A stretch of DNA of 64,000 nt from DASXMT01 sp963755985 (GCA_963755985.1 CAVWLO010000002.1:1054001-1118000), one strand, 5' to 3'. Numbered from the stretch's first letter, positions 53,058 through 62,453 are shown. Notes: generated by a model from the sequence alone, not told the origin. Made by a program: numbers and translations.

Positions 53058-53127
53058 CTGATCCGGATTCCCCTCGAGGAACGACCACGAGCGGCACAGG
53101 GTCGACGGCTGGCTAGGGTGAGCTTTC

Positions 53128-54159
53128 ATGCACCTCGCCCTTCGCCTGAACCTCTACCGGTCGGCGAGGCTGACAGTCCCCGTCGACCTCGTCCGGGCCG
53201 CCGACGACCTTGGCTACCACTCGGTGTGGAGCGCCGAGGCCTACGGGACCGACGCCCTCTCCCCTCTCGCCTATCTGGCCGGCCTGACACGCCGCATCAA
53301 GTTGGGGACGGCCATTGCCCAACTGGCCGCCCGACCCCCGGCCACCCTGGCCATGCAGGCCATGACCATCGATGCCCTGGCCGGCGGTGGGAGGGTCATC
53401 ATCGGGATCGGGGTGTCCGGCCCCCAGATCGTCGAAGGATGGTACGGGCAGCCGTGGGGACATCCCACCGATCGGCTGCGGGACTACTCGGCCATCTTTC
53501 GGAAGGTCGTCGACCGCCAGTCCCCGGTCACCCATGACGGCCAGGAGATCTCCCTCCCCTATCGAGGGCCTGGATCGATCGGGCAGGGCAAGGCCCTGCG
53601 CTCGATCCTGCATGCCGAAGCGCCCATCCCCCTGTGGATGGCATCGGGCGGCCCCCTCAACACCGAATTGTGTGCCGAGGTCGGGGACGGGTGGCTCCCG
53701 ATGGGGCTCGGCTCGGACAACGCCCACCTGGCCCAGCTCGAGACCGGGTGGGAGAAGAGAGGCGGACGACCTGGCGACTTCGAGATCTTCACCGGTATCT
53801 CTGCTCAGCTCACCGACGACGTGGCCGGGGCTCTGGACCGGATGCGACCGTTGACGGCCATGTACGTTGGCGGCATGGGCAGCACGACCCACAACTTCCA
53901 CCGCGAGGCGATGGGTCGGAGGGGCTTCCCGGACGAGGCTCAGCGCATCCAAGAACTGTGGTTGGCCGGCCGCAAGGACGAGGCGGTGGCGGCCGTGCCC
54001 GACGAGTACCTCGAGCAGAGCGCCTTCATCGGGGACGAGCAGCGCATACGGCGACGCTGGGCCACCTGGGCCCCATCTCCGCTGACCACCGGCGTGATCG
54101 TCGACGTACCCGGCATCGAGGAGCTCCGTCTGGTCGCCGAGCTCCGAGACGGATCATGA
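53128..54159 (+). CDS. LLM class flavin-dependent oxidoreductase (F420-type)
   Basis: A 343-aa luciferase-like monooxygenase/reductase with a TIM barrel. Visible elements are LVRAADDLGYHSVWSAEAYG, RRIKLGTAIAQLAARPP, GGGRVIIGIGVSGPQIVEGWYGQ (its core) and PLWMASGGPLNTELCAEVGDG. In actinobacteria many such proteins use F420. ATG 53128 is divergent from amidohydrolase 3, and the stop overlaps the following crotonase as ATGA, so the pair is co-translated. The C-terminus lacks the large insertion of bacterial luciferases. Confidence 0.88.
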   Translation: MHLALRLNLYRSARLTVPVDLVRAADDLGYHSVWSAEAYGTDALSPLAYLAGLTRRIKLGTAIAQLAARPPATLAMQAMTIDALAGGGRVIIGIGVSGPQIVEGWYGQPWGHPTDRLRDYSAIFRKVVDRQSPVTHDGQEISLPYRGPGSIGQGKALRSILHAEAPIPLWMASGGPLNTELCAEVGDGWLPMGLGSDNAHLAQLETGWEKRGGRPGDFEIFTGISAQLTDDVAGALDRMRPLTAMYVGGMGSTTHNFHREAMGRRGFPDEAQRIQELWLAGRKDEAVAAVPDEYLEQSAFIGDEQRIRRRWATWAPSPLTTGVIVDVPGIEELRLVAELRDGS

Positions 54160-54953
54160 CCGGCGAAACGATCCTCGTCGACACACTGGCCGAGCACGTC
54201 GGCCGCATCACCCTGAACCGACCGGAAAAGAGAAACGCCATCTCGACGGCGATGCGCGTCGAGTTGCTTGACGCCCTGCGCGCGCACGATCACGATCCCG
54301 GGGTACGGGTGACCATCATCCGCGGATCGGGGGCATGCTTTTCCGCCGGATACGACCTGACCGGCGGACCCATGATGGACGGCGCGCCGTTCTATTCCGC
54401 GCCGGGCGACGGGCAGTGGGCCCGCCAGTGCAACGAGACCTGGTTCAGCATCTGGGACCTGGCCAAGCCGGTCATCGCCCAGATTCACGGCTACGCCATC
54501 GCCGGAGCGACCGAGCTGGCGTCGGCCTGTGACCTCGTCTATGTGGCCGATGACGCCGAGATCAGCTATCCGGTGGTTCGGGTGATGAGCCCGCCCGACT
54601 GGCAGTACCACACCGTGTTGTTGGGCATGCGCCGAGCCATGGAGCTGATGTTGACGGGCGACCCGATCTCCGGAGTGGAGGCGGCGGCGATCGGCTTTGC
54701 CAACCGTTCCTTTCCGGCCGACGATCTGGAAGCCTCGGTGCTGGCCGTGGCCGGCAGGGTGGCCGGCGTGCCCAGCGATCTGACCCAGATCAACAAGCGC
54801 AGCGTCCACCGGGCCTTCGACGTGTGGGGTGCACGCGCCGCCATCCGGGCCGGCACCGAGCTCCAGGCCCTGGCCGCTCACACCCAGACGGCGGAAGCCA
54901 ACCGCCAGGGGCTCCTGGAGCGGGTGAAGAACCAGGTCAAACCAGCGAGATAG
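54156..54953 (+). CDS. Enoyl-CoA hydratase/isomerase family protein
   Basis: A 265-aa crotonase-fold protein. ITLNRPEKRNAISTAM, GACFSAGYDLTGG (oxyanion hole) and IHGYAIAGATELASACDLV are visible. The second conserved region reads SPPDWQYHTVLLGMRRAMEL, lacking the usual acidic catalytic residues of hydratases, so an isomerase, hydrolase or other crotonase chemistry is possible. ATG 54156 overlaps the LLM gene. It may share a substrate with that gene. Confidence 0.88.
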   Translation: MTGETILVDTLAEHVGRITLNRPEKRNAISTAMRVELLDALRAHDHDPGVRVTIIRGSGACFSAGYDLTGGPMMDGAPFYSAPGDGQWARQCNETWFSIWDLAKPVIAQIHGYAIAGATELASACDLVYVADDAEISYPVVRVMSPPDWQYHTVLLGMRRAMELMLTGDPISGVEAAAIGFANRSFPADDLEASVLAVAGRVAGVPSDLTQINKRSVHRAFDVWGARAAIRAGTELQALAAHTQTAEANRQGLLERVKNQVKPAR

Positions 54954-54992
54954 ACGGCGGTTCCGTCGTCACCTCATCATGACGGGGGCGCC

Positions 54993-56187
54993 TCAGGGGA
55001 GGACCGTGTCGGGCAATGGATGGCGGAACAGTCGGGCCGCGTTCCCCGAGCACATGGCCCGGAGCTCGTCAGGAGGAATGTGGCCCCAGACGCTGCCCGA
55101 TCAAGTCCTGGGTGTCGGGCCAGGTACCGTCGCCGTGGGGATAGTCGGTTTCGACCATGATGTGATCGACACCGATCCGGTGCCGGGTCTCGATGGTCGA
55201 AGGATCATCGATCGTGCAGAACCAGAAGGTGTCCTTCAGTACGTCGGCCGGCCGAACCTCCCAACCCTGGCCGTAGCCGGACCTGTCGACAAGGTTGTCA
55301 AGCCGGTCGAGCAACATGGCTACCCATCCGATGCCGCCCTCGGACATGGCGATCTTCAACTCCGGATGACGCAGGCTCCACCCCGACCAGAGCCACTCGG
55401 CGCAGGCGGTGAGCGACAGCTGGCCGAAGAGCGTGGCCCCGAGGACCATGGCCGGCGAGCCGGCAGGCAGTTCGGCGATACCGGACGAACCCACGTGCAG
55501 GCTGATCACAGTCTGGGTTTCGGCGCATGCCTCGATGATCGGCTCCCAGTACTGGTCGAATATGGACGGTAGGCCGATCCGGTGCGGTCGCTCGGGCAGG
55601 GCCACCGACTTGAAACCTCGTTCAGCGTTTCGCCGGATCTCGGTTGCTCCGGCTCCCGGATCGGCAAGGTAGGTGATCCCAAGGGGGACGACGCGGTCAG
55701 GGTAGGGGGAGTACCACTCCTCGAACAGCCAATCGTTCCAGGCTCGAGTGGTCGCCAGGCCCAGCTCGGGGTCGCCCGCGGTGGAGAAGACCCGTCCACA
55801 GAACCCGGTGATCTGTGACGGGAAACTGAGCGAGGCCCACACCCCATTGATGTCCATGTCCCGAATCCGTGCGTGGACGTCCCAGCATCCGGGACGCATC
55901 TGGTCGAAACGAAACGGCTCGACGGCGACCGACTCCGGGCGCCGACCGGCGACCGCGTTCATGCCCACCTGGGTGTACCGATTCCCGTCGAACTCCCACA
56001 CCTGGTGGCCCTCAGGCGTCTCGACCACCCTCGGAGCACGGTTCTGCAACCGGGCCGGGAGGCGGCCCTCGAACATCCCCGGTGGCTCCACCAGGTGGTC
56101 GTCCACGCTGATCACGGTGTAGCGGATCTCCCGTGGAGCGGGCTCCGGTGCGAAGAGCACTGGATCGAGCTCTGCCTCGACCGTCAT
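54993..56187 (-). CDS. Amidohydrolase-2 family protein (4), 3' end frame shifted
   Basis: A protein of about 397 aa, N-terminus MTVEAELDPVLFAPEPAPRE and motif ISVDDHLVEPPGMFEGRLP, with SLHVGSSGIAELPAGSP and VETDYPHGDGTWPDTQDLIG. At the G4 run 55084-55087 one extra base ends the frame early (stop at 55069). Removing it restores LGHIPPDELRAMCSGNAARL, the normal family C-terminus, ending at TGA 54993. ATG 56187 follows GGGAGG. It belongs to the long-known actinobacterial SVDDHxxEP subgroup of the family. Confidence 0.85.
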
Positions 56188-56463
56188 CCAACCGCCTCCC
56201 TTCAACTGATCCGTTGATCCTGAACGAGCCGTCCCTGCCCGACCAGCCATCGGTTCAGGCCCGAGGCAGCGAGAGGGTCGCTCGCTCGCCCGAATGCTAG
56301 CTTGAGCTCGCTCCCGCCTCCGCCCCTGCGCTGGGTGGACCGACACCCAGGTCGGGCTGGGATCAACGCGATGCGGATGTTGGCCGGTGAGCTCCATTGG
56401 CACCGAACATCGCCGCCAGTTCTGCGGGTCGAAGGTCTGAGCCAGTGCAAATGAGGGAGAATC
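56188..56463. other. Divergent spacer, no gene
   Basis: This 276-nt region separates the minus-strand amidohydrolase 4 from the plus-strand crotonase. It must hold both promoters, but I see no convincing -35/-10 pair, palindrome or RNA structure in it. Confidence 0.4.
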
Positions 56464-57330
56464 GTGGTCATGAACACCGAGGGCGAACACCGCCCGGAGC
56501 ACAACGGCCCAACACTCGTGGTTGAGCGACAGGGGGCAGTTGGTTGGCTGATCTTCAACCGACCCGATTCGGGCAACGCCATGAATGCAGCCATGATCGA
56601 CGAGCTCGCGGTGGCATGGCGGGAGCTGGATGACGATCCCGCCGTGCGGGTGATCGTCAATACGGGAAACGGCCGAACCTTCCAGACCGGGCTGGATGTC
56701 GTGGAGCTGGCCCAGAACCCCGAGGCCTTACGCGAGCAGTCCCGCCGGACCAAACGATCCGAGCTCCGGCTGACCGCCTGGCACAACGAGGTCTGGAAGC
56801 CCGTCATCGCCGCTGTCAATGGGGTGTGTGCCGGCGGAGGACTGCACTTCGTTGCCGACGCCGACATCGTGATGGCAGGGGCCGATGCCACCTTCTTCGA
56901 TCCTCATGTCTCGATCGGCCAGGTCACCGCGATCGAGACCATCGGGCTGGCTCGCAAGATGCCCTTCGAGGCAGTGATGCGGATGGCCCTGGTCGGCCGG
57001 TACGAGCGCATTGATGCCCAGCGGGCATACGCGCTGGGCATGATCAGCCAGATCGTCGATCCGCCCGAGCAACTCCGAGAGGCCGCCCAAGAGCTGGCCG
57101 AGAACATCGCCAAGAACTCACCGGCGGCCATGGCCGCCACCAAGCGGGCCCTGTGGGGAGCGCTGGAGCTGGGGCTGACCGATGCCTGCAAGGCCGGGGC
57201 CAAGGAACTCGTCGGCCTCTGGGGTCATCCCGACCAGGAAGAGGGTCCAGCCGCCTTCAGCGAGAAGCGCCAAGCTCGTTGGGCCGCTCTCGACAGGCCT
57301 CCCCCGCCCGCCGGGCAGACAGTTGGGTGA
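56464..57330 (+). CDS. Enoyl-CoA hydratase/isomerase family protein (paralogue A)
   Basis: A 288-aa crotonase with WLIFNRPDSGNAMNAAM, GRTFQTGLDVVELA, VNGVCAGGGLHFVADADIV and ATFFDPHVSIGQVTAIE. GTG 56464 or ATG 56470 is the start; GGGAGAA suits the GTG. The C-terminal 130 residues are nearly identical to paralogue B (59120-59938), including MALVGRYERIDAQRA and RALWGALELGLTDACKAGAK. At the DNA level a 95-nt block (57112-57206 against 59741-59835) differs at only two bases, indicating recent duplication or gene conversion. Confidence 0.9.
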   Translation: MVMNTEGEHRPEHNGPTLVVERQGAVGWLIFNRPDSGNAMNAAMIDELAVAWRELDDDPAVRVIVNTGNGRTFQTGLDVVELAQNPEALREQSRRTKRSELRLTAWHNEVWKPVIAAVNGVCAGGGLHFVADADIVMAGADATFFDPHVSIGQVTAIETIGLARKMPFEAVMRMALVGRYERIDAQRAYALGMISQIVDPPEQLREAAQELAENIAKNSPAAMAATKRALWGALELGLTDACKAGAKELVGLWGHPDQEEGPAAFSEKRQARWAALDRPPPPAGQTVG

Positions 57331-57597
57331 GCCGATACGAGCGTCCTTCCTCAAGGGTCGCCGGCAATATGGTCATGGCCAGCTCGCCGATCAGCTCGTC
57401 CCGGTAGGTTCGCGCTGCCTGGGATACTGAAGGCCTGGCCGCCCAGAGCCAGGCACTCAAGGACCTGCATAGTGCGGACGGCAGCCGGGGCTGGCTTGAC
57501 TGGTATGACGAATCCTTTGGGCCTCGATGGTCACGAGAGGCGGGAGTCCTGCTCCCGCCTCAGGCTGCAGTCTTGCCGATGGCGCGCACCCGAATGA
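57331..57597. other. Spacer before the IS element, with one hairpin
   Basis: No gene is supported here. A perfect 10-bp inverted repeat GAGGCGGGAG/CTCCCGCCTC with a 5-nt loop lies at 57537-57561. It could be a terminator for the crotonase transcript, although it sits about 200 nt downstream and lacks a T run. Confidence 0.5.
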
Positions 57598-57625
57598 GTT
57601 GGACACTGGATAGATAGGAGCCAAC

Positions 57626-57979
57626 ATGGCACTTATGACGGTGAACAACGAAGAGGCTGGGGACTTCCGATCCAAGCCCCGGTGGTCAGCGGGCCGGAAG
57701 ATGGACGTAGTCCTGCGTCTGCTCCGAGGCGAGAAGCTCGAAGAGCTCAGCCGGGAGCTGGGAGTCGAGGCCCATCGCATTGCCGCCTGGCGAGACGAGT
57801 TCCTCGACGGTGGCCGAGAGGGCCTGAAGGGGCGCTCCGGTGCTGGTGGACAGCCCGAGGACCGAAGACTCAGAGACGCCGAACGCAAGATCGGCGAGCT
57901 GACGCTCGAGAACGAGGTGTGGAAGAAGGTGGCCGAAAAAAGGGGGCTCCAGATGCCGCCGCAGAAGCGGCCGAAGTGA
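57626..57979 (+). CDS. IS3-family transposase OrfA
   Basis: A 117-aa helix-turn-helix protein (KLEELSRELGVEAHRIAAWRDEFL shortened: SRELGVEAHRIAAW) with a following coiled-coil-like segment ERKIGELTLENEVWKKVAEK. It binds IS ends and, in fusion with OrfB, gives the transposase. An A6G5 tract at 57936-57946 near its end allows a -1 frameshift into the orfB frame. The stop TGA 57977-57979 overlaps a GTG in the orfB frame. Confidence 0.88.
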   Translation: MALMTVNNEEAGDFRSKPRWSAGRKMDVVLRLLRGEKLEELSRELGVEAHRIAAWRDEFLDGGREGLKGRSGAGGQPEDRRLRDAERKIGELTLENEVWKKVAEKRGLQMPPQKRPK

Positions 57980-58842
57980 GCGCGGAGATGGGAATCCCCC
58001 TGTTCAAGGTGTGCCAGATCACTGGGGCACCTCGGTCGACCATCTATGAACGCCGGGCCCGTGGTGAGGCTCCCAAATGCCGGCCTGGTCCGAAGACCCA
58101 GATCGCAGACGCGGACCTCACCGAGCTGATCCGCCAGGTCATCGTCGAGTGCCCCTTTGCCGGCGAGGGTCATCGCAAGGTCCGAGCCCGACTTCGCCGG
58201 GAGCACGACCTCTCTGTGGGCAAGAACCGGGTGCTGCGCCTCATGCGAGCAGCCGGCCTGTTGGCACCACAGCGGGTGAAGAAGCGCAGGCGTCCCCGCC
58301 TTCATGACGGCACCATCATCACCGACGCACCCAATGTCCGCTGGGGCACCGACGCCACGATGGCCTGGACCAGAAACGACGGCTGGGTCTGGGTATTCGC
58401 ACTACTCGACCATCACACCGATGAGGCCTGGACCCACGTGGCCAAGGTGGGCAATCGCTTCGCTGCTCTCCAGCCCGTCTACGACGCCGTCATCGACCGC
58501 TTCGGCACACTCGGTCCCGACATCGCCCGGGGGATCAAGCTCCGACACGATTGGGGCAGCCAATACCGATCCGGCCACTTCCAGGGGTCTCTGAGCTGGC
58601 TGGGCATCGAAGACGACGCTGCCTTCGTCGGTGAGCCGCAAGGCAACGGAGTAGCCGAACGATTCATGCGGACCATCAAGGAGCAGTGCCTGTGGTCTCG
58701 GCTCTTCGACGATGTCGACGACCTCCGACTAGGCGTCGCCACCTTCATCGAGACCTACAACAACGAGTGGCTCATCGAACGCCTGGGCCACCGCACACCA
58801 CGAGAGGCGTTCCGGGATGCAGCAGCGGCTGAGGCCGCGTAA
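57976..58842 (+). CDS. IS3-family transposase OrfB (DDE integrase core)
   Basis: Starts at GTG 57976 or ATG 57988 (MGIPLFKVCQITGAPRST). The HTH_21-like N-terminus (GEGHRKVRARLRREHDLSV) is followed by an rve catalytic domain. The acidic triad is D in WGTDATMAW, D in LRHDWGSQYRSGHF and E in GNGVAERFMRTIKEQ. The last two are separated by exactly 35 residues (DD35E). The C-terminal ETYNNEWLIERLGHRTPREA is standard. Production is probably mainly as an OrfAB fusion by frameshifting. Confidence 0.92.
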   Translation: MSAEMGIPLFKVCQITGAPRSTIYERRARGEAPKCRPGPKTQIADADLTELIRQVIVECPFAGEGHRKVRARLRREHDLSVGKNRVLRLMRAAGLLAPQRVKKRRRPRLHDGTIITDAPNVRWGTDATMAWTRNDGWVWVFALLDHHTDEAWTHVAKVGNRFAALQPVYDAVIDRFGTLGPDIARGIKLRHDWGSQYRSGHFQGSLSWLGIEDDAAFVGEPQGNGVAERFMRTIKEQCLWSRLFDDVDDLRLGVATFIETYNNEWLIERLGHRTPREAFRDAAAAEAA

Positions 58843-59119
58843 TAGTCATGGAAACTGTCCAACGAACCGGGGCCGCAACACCGAATCCATGCGAGATGTC
58901 AGTCAGGACTGTCGATCAGAGACAACCCGAAGGTCACCCAGGGCGCGATCCAGTGCTCCTTCGGGACGTAGGCGGCAGTACTCCTCTGCCACTAACATAT
59001 AGTTTATGTGACTGTAGGAGTGCGACGGTGCGTTCATGGCACGGTACGTCCGAGTCCGCTCCGGCCGGGGCCGGGTTGACAGACTGAACAAGGCGTCTAC
59101 CGACGCCAAGGAGGACCAG
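58843..59119. other. Spacer after the IS, with an A/T-rich inverted repeat
   Basis: No gene is supported. ACATA (58995-58999) and TATGT (59005-59009) flank TAGTT, in the only A/T-rich island of the region. This could be an operator or -10 zone for the crotonase at 59120, whose start has a perfect AAGGAGG site. Confidence 0.45.
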
Positions 59120-59938
59120 ATGCCGTACTCGAACTACGAGTGCCTGATCGTTGAACGCCATGGACCAGTAGGTTGGCTGATCAATAACCGACCTCAGCAG
59201 CTCAACGCCATGAATGCACTCATGCGAGACGAGTTCGCCACCGCGTGGACGGAACTGAACGACGACCCAGAGGTTCGGGTCATTGTCCACACCGGCGAGG
59301 GCCGGGCCTTCCAGACCGGCGTCGACGTGTCCGAGATAGCCTCCGACGGAGTCGGGATGCAGCGGTACCGGGAGGGACTCGAAGATCTCGACCTGCACTT
59401 CACCGCCTGGCACCAGAACGTATGGAAGCCGGTGATCACCGCGGTCAACGGCATCTGTGCCGGAGGCGGTTTCCACTGGGTGACCGACGCCGACATCGTC
59501 ATCGCCGCGTCGGACGCCACCTTCTTCGACCCCCACGTCTCGATCGGCCAGGTGGTGGCGATCGAGGCCATCGGCCTCATTCGCAAGATGCCGGCCGAAG
59601 CTGTCATGCGCATGGCCCTTGTCGGCCGGTACGAGCGGATCGATGCCCAGCGGGCCCGCGAGCTCGGCATGATCAGCCAGATCGTCGACCCGCCGGATGG
59701 GCTGCGCGACGCGGCCCAAGAGCTGGCCGAGAAGATCGCCAAGAACTCACCGGCGGCGATGGCCGCCACCAAGCGGGCCCTGTGGGGGGCGCTGGAGCTG
59801 GGGCTGACCGATGCCTGCAAGGCCGGGGCCAAGGAGTTGGTCTCCATGTGGGGCCATCCCGATCAAGAAGAAGGACCGCTGGCCTTCGCCGAGAAGCGAG
59901 ATCCTCGGTGGGCTGACCCAGCCAGGGATGCAGGGTGA
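59120..59938 (+). CDS. Enoyl-CoA hydratase/isomerase family protein (paralogue B)
   Basis: A 272-aa crotonase starting MPYSNYECLIVERHGPVGWL; ATG 59120 is preceded by AAGGAGG. Motifs are AFQTGVDVSEIASDG, VNGICAGGGFHWVTDADIV and ATFFDPHVSIGQVVAIEAIG. It is nearly identical to paralogue A across the C-terminal half, but N-terminally divergent. It precedes the acyl-CoA ligase at 60016 by 77 nt and probably forms an operon with it and with the crotonase at 61605. Confidence 0.92.
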   Translation: MPYSNYECLIVERHGPVGWLINNRPQQLNAMNALMRDEFATAWTELNDDPEVRVIVHTGEGRAFQTGVDVSEIASDGVGMQRYREGLEDLDLHFTAWHQNVWKPVITAVNGICAGGGFHWVTDADIVIAASDATFFDPHVSIGQVVAIEAIGLIRKMPAEAVMRMALVGRYERIDAQRARELGMISQIVDPPDGLRDAAQELAEKIAKNSPAAMAATKRALWGALELGLTDACKAGAKELVSMWGHPDQEEGPLAFAEKRDPRWADPARDAG

Positions 59939-60015
59939 ACCCGGTTCCGGCGCACGTGGCGACGTGAACAAGTAAAGAGCCCGTGACCCCTGAATCCCCG
60001 AAGGGTGGATCGACG

Positions 60016-61608
60016 ATGAGTCCTGCAACCATCCCGTCCGTGGTCCGCATGGCCGCCGAACGCTACGGCGACATCGAAGCGGTGATCGACGGACCGTCGC
60101 GTCCCACCTTTGCCGACATCGTCTCATCGGTCGAAGAGGTCGCTCGGGCACTCATGGCCAGCGGGGTGGCCTCCGGTGACCGGGTGTCCATCTGGGCCCC
60201 CAACGGACTCGACTGGATTCTGACCTCGTTCGCCGTCTACGCCGTGGGCGGGGTTCTCGTGCCGATCAACACCCGGTACAAGGGAGAGGAGGCCGCCGAC
60301 CTCTTGCGGGTCACCGAGGTGGAGCTCCTCTTCACCGTGACCGACTTCCTCGGGACCAACTACGTCGACCTCCTGGCCCAGCAAGAGGGGCTTGACCATC
60401 TCCGGGAAATTGTCCTGCTGAGTGGCCCTGACGCCCAGGCAACAACCTCGTGGGCGACGTTCCTCAGCCGCGCCGACCGGGTCGGTGCGGAGGAAGCCCG
60501 CGCCCGCGAGGAGGCGGTCAAGCCGGAGGATCCAAGCGACATCGTCTTCACATCGGGGACGACCGGACACCCCAAGGGCGCCGTGTTGCGCCACGATGCG
60601 AGCGTTGAGACCTATATCCAGTGGTCGCGAGGTGCGGGACTCCGCCAGGGCGACCGCATGCTGGTCATCTATCCCTTCTTCCACACCTCTGGGCTGAAGT
60701 CAGGGATCCTGGCCGGGTTCATCGGGGGTGCGACCCTCGTGCCCCATGCCGTGTTCGACGTCCGATCGGTAGTCGCCCGGATCGAAGACGAGCGCATCAC
60801 CGTCCTGCCTGGCCCGCCGTCGATCTTCCAATCGATCCTCAACCACGCTGACTTTGCCTCCTTCCCCCTCGAAACTCTCCGCCTTTCGGTGACTGGCGCT
60901 GCGGTCGTACCCGTCGAACTGATTGCCCGGATGCGCTCGGAGCTCGCACTGGACTCTGTGATCACGGCGTACGGGTTGACCGAGACCCATGGCACGGCGA
61001 CCATCTGCGAGCAGTCCGATTCCATCGAGACCATTGCCACCACGGTGGGCCATCCCCTCGACGGACTGGAGCTGCGGATCGTGGACGACGACGGCGTCGC
61101 CCAGGCTACCGGCGATCCCGGGGAGGTCCTGATCCGGGGGTTCAACGTGATGAGCGGGTACTTGGGAGCACCGGAGGCGACCGCCGAGGTCGTCGATGCT
61201 GACGGGTGGCTCAAGACGGGCGATGTCGGTTACCTCGGTGAGGATGGCTACCTGCGGATCGTGGACCGCAAGAAGGACATCCTCATCGTGGGAGGCTTCA
61301 ATGTCTCTGCGGCCGAGGTGGAGTCCATCATGCTGCGGCGGGACGACATCGCCCAGGTCGCCGTGGTGGCTGCACCCGACGACCGCCTCGGCGAAGTGGG
61401 AGCGGCGTTCGTCGTCGCCCGACCCGGCGCCGCTCCTGACCCGGCAGAGGTCATCGCCTGGTGTCGAGAGCACATGGCCAATTTCAAGGCACCTCGTTAC
61501 GTCCACCTCATTGACAGCCTCCCCACAACCTCGACCGGTAAGATCCTCAAGCCTGACCTTCGCGACCGGGCCAAGTCCTTCGTGAGTGCACAGTGGGTCC
61601 GCCCGTGA
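60016..61608 (+). CDS. Acyl-CoA synthetase (AMP-forming, FadD3-like)
   Basis: A 530-aa ANL ligase: P-loop VFTSGTTGHPKGAVLRHD, A5 AYGLTETHGTATIC, A7 WLKTGDVGYL, A8 GYLRIVDRKKDILIVGGFNV and A10 PTTSTGKILKPDL. It resembles the FadD3 group, which in mycobacteria activates the steroid C/D-ring propanoate; that substrate is not shown here. ATG 60016 was chosen over GTG 59983, because conserved sequence begins at SVVRMAAERYGD. The stop overlaps the next crotonase as GTGA. Confidence 0.9.
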   Translation: MSPATIPSVVRMAAERYGDIEAVIDGPSRPTFADIVSSVEEVARALMASGVASGDRVSIWAPNGLDWILTSFAVYAVGGVLVPINTRYKGEEAADLLRVTEVELLFTVTDFLGTNYVDLLAQQEGLDHLREIVLLSGPDAQATTSWATFLSRADRVGAEEARAREEAVKPEDPSDIVFTSGTTGHPKGAVLRHDASVETYIQWSRGAGLRQGDRMLVIYPFFHTSGLKSGILAGFIGGATLVPHAVFDVRSVVARIEDERITVLPGPPSIFQSILNHADFASFPLETLRLSVTGAAVVPVELIARMRSELALDSVITAYGLTETHGTATICEQSDSIETIATTVGHPLDGLELRIVDDDGVAQATGDPGEVLIRGFNVMSGYLGAPEATAEVVDADGWLKTGDVGYLGEDGYLRIVDRKKDILIVGGFNVSAAEVESIMLRRDDIAQVAVVAAPDDRLGEVGAAFVVARPGAAPDPAEVIAWCREHMANFKAPRYVHLIDSLPTTSTGKILKPDLRDRAKSFVSAQWVRP

Positions 61609-62435
61609 GCGCCACCGACAGCATCGTCGGTGGCACCGTGCTCCACCGCTTCGAACGAGGCATCTCCTGGATCACGCTGAACCGGCCCGAGGCTGGTAAT
61701 GCCCTGACGGCCGACCAGAGCGATGCGCTCAGCGACCTGATGCACGCGGCCGACATCGACGTCAGGATCCGCGCCGTCGTCTTGGGCTCTACCGGCAAAG
61801 CACTTCTGCACCGGGGCAGACCTCCGGGCCCCCGAGGCTACTTCCGACGAGGCAGAGGACGGCACGGTGCCCCTCACCGGGTCGATCATGCGGACGATCG
61901 CCGATGGAACCCAACGCCTCATTGCCTCGGTACTCGACTGCCAGAAGCCGGTGGTTGCCTCGGTCAACGGCACCGCCGCCGGCATTAGCGCCCACCTGCG
62001 CTGGCCTGCAACCTGGTCGTCGCCGCCGAGGAAGCGAGCTTCATCGAGGTCTTCGTGCGCAGGGGCATCCTCCCTGACGGGGCCGGCGCATACCTGCTGC
62101 CCCGAATGATCGGGATGCCGCGGGCCAAGGAATTGGTCTTCTTGGGTGAACGACTTTCCGCCGCCGACGCGTCGGCCCTCGGTACTGTCAACCGCACCGT
62201 GCCCCTCGACGAGCTCGACACTGCGGTCGGGGACCTGGCCGCTCGGTTGGCCGAGGGCCCGACAATCGCCCTCGGACTGGCCAAGCGCCTGTTGAACCGT
62301 TCGCTCGATGTTGACCAAGCGTCGGCCTTCTTCGAAGAGTCGATGGCTCAGGAGCTGGTGACCAGGACGGCGGACGCCACCGAGGGCATCGACTCGTTCG
62401 TTCAACGCCGGCCCTCATCCTTTCGAGGACAGTAG
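61605..62435 (+). CDS. Enoyl-CoA hydratase/isomerase with two compensating frame breaks
   Basis: From GTG 61605 (MSATDSIVGGTVLHRFERG) the frame reads ISWITLNRPEAGNALTADQ. An extra base near 61800-61806 (expected GKAFCTGADLRAPE) moves the frame, and a missing base near 61996-62000 (expected AHLALACNLVVAAEEA) restores it. The middle segment GSIMRTIADGTQRLIAS and the last one RGILPDGAGAYLLPRMIGMP through FFEESMAQELVTRTADATEG are normal crotonase sequence with the usual length of about 275 residues. Overlap with the ligase stop indicates coupling. It is either two sequencing errors or a young pseudogene. Confidence 0.75.
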
Positions 62436-62453
62436 CTGCTGGGCCCGAGCTCG

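Larger units (their letters stand above)
57598..58863. mobile_element. IS3-family insertion sequence
   Basis: A complete-looking IS of about 1.27 kb with orfA and orfB in overlapping frames. Candidate terminal inverted repeats are GTTGGACA (57598-57605) and TGTCCAAC (58856-58863), with weaker similarity outwards. No clear target-site duplication could be identified, so the outer limits are approximate by several bases. It sits between two near-identical crotonase genes. Both frames are open, so the element may be active. Confidence 0.85.
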
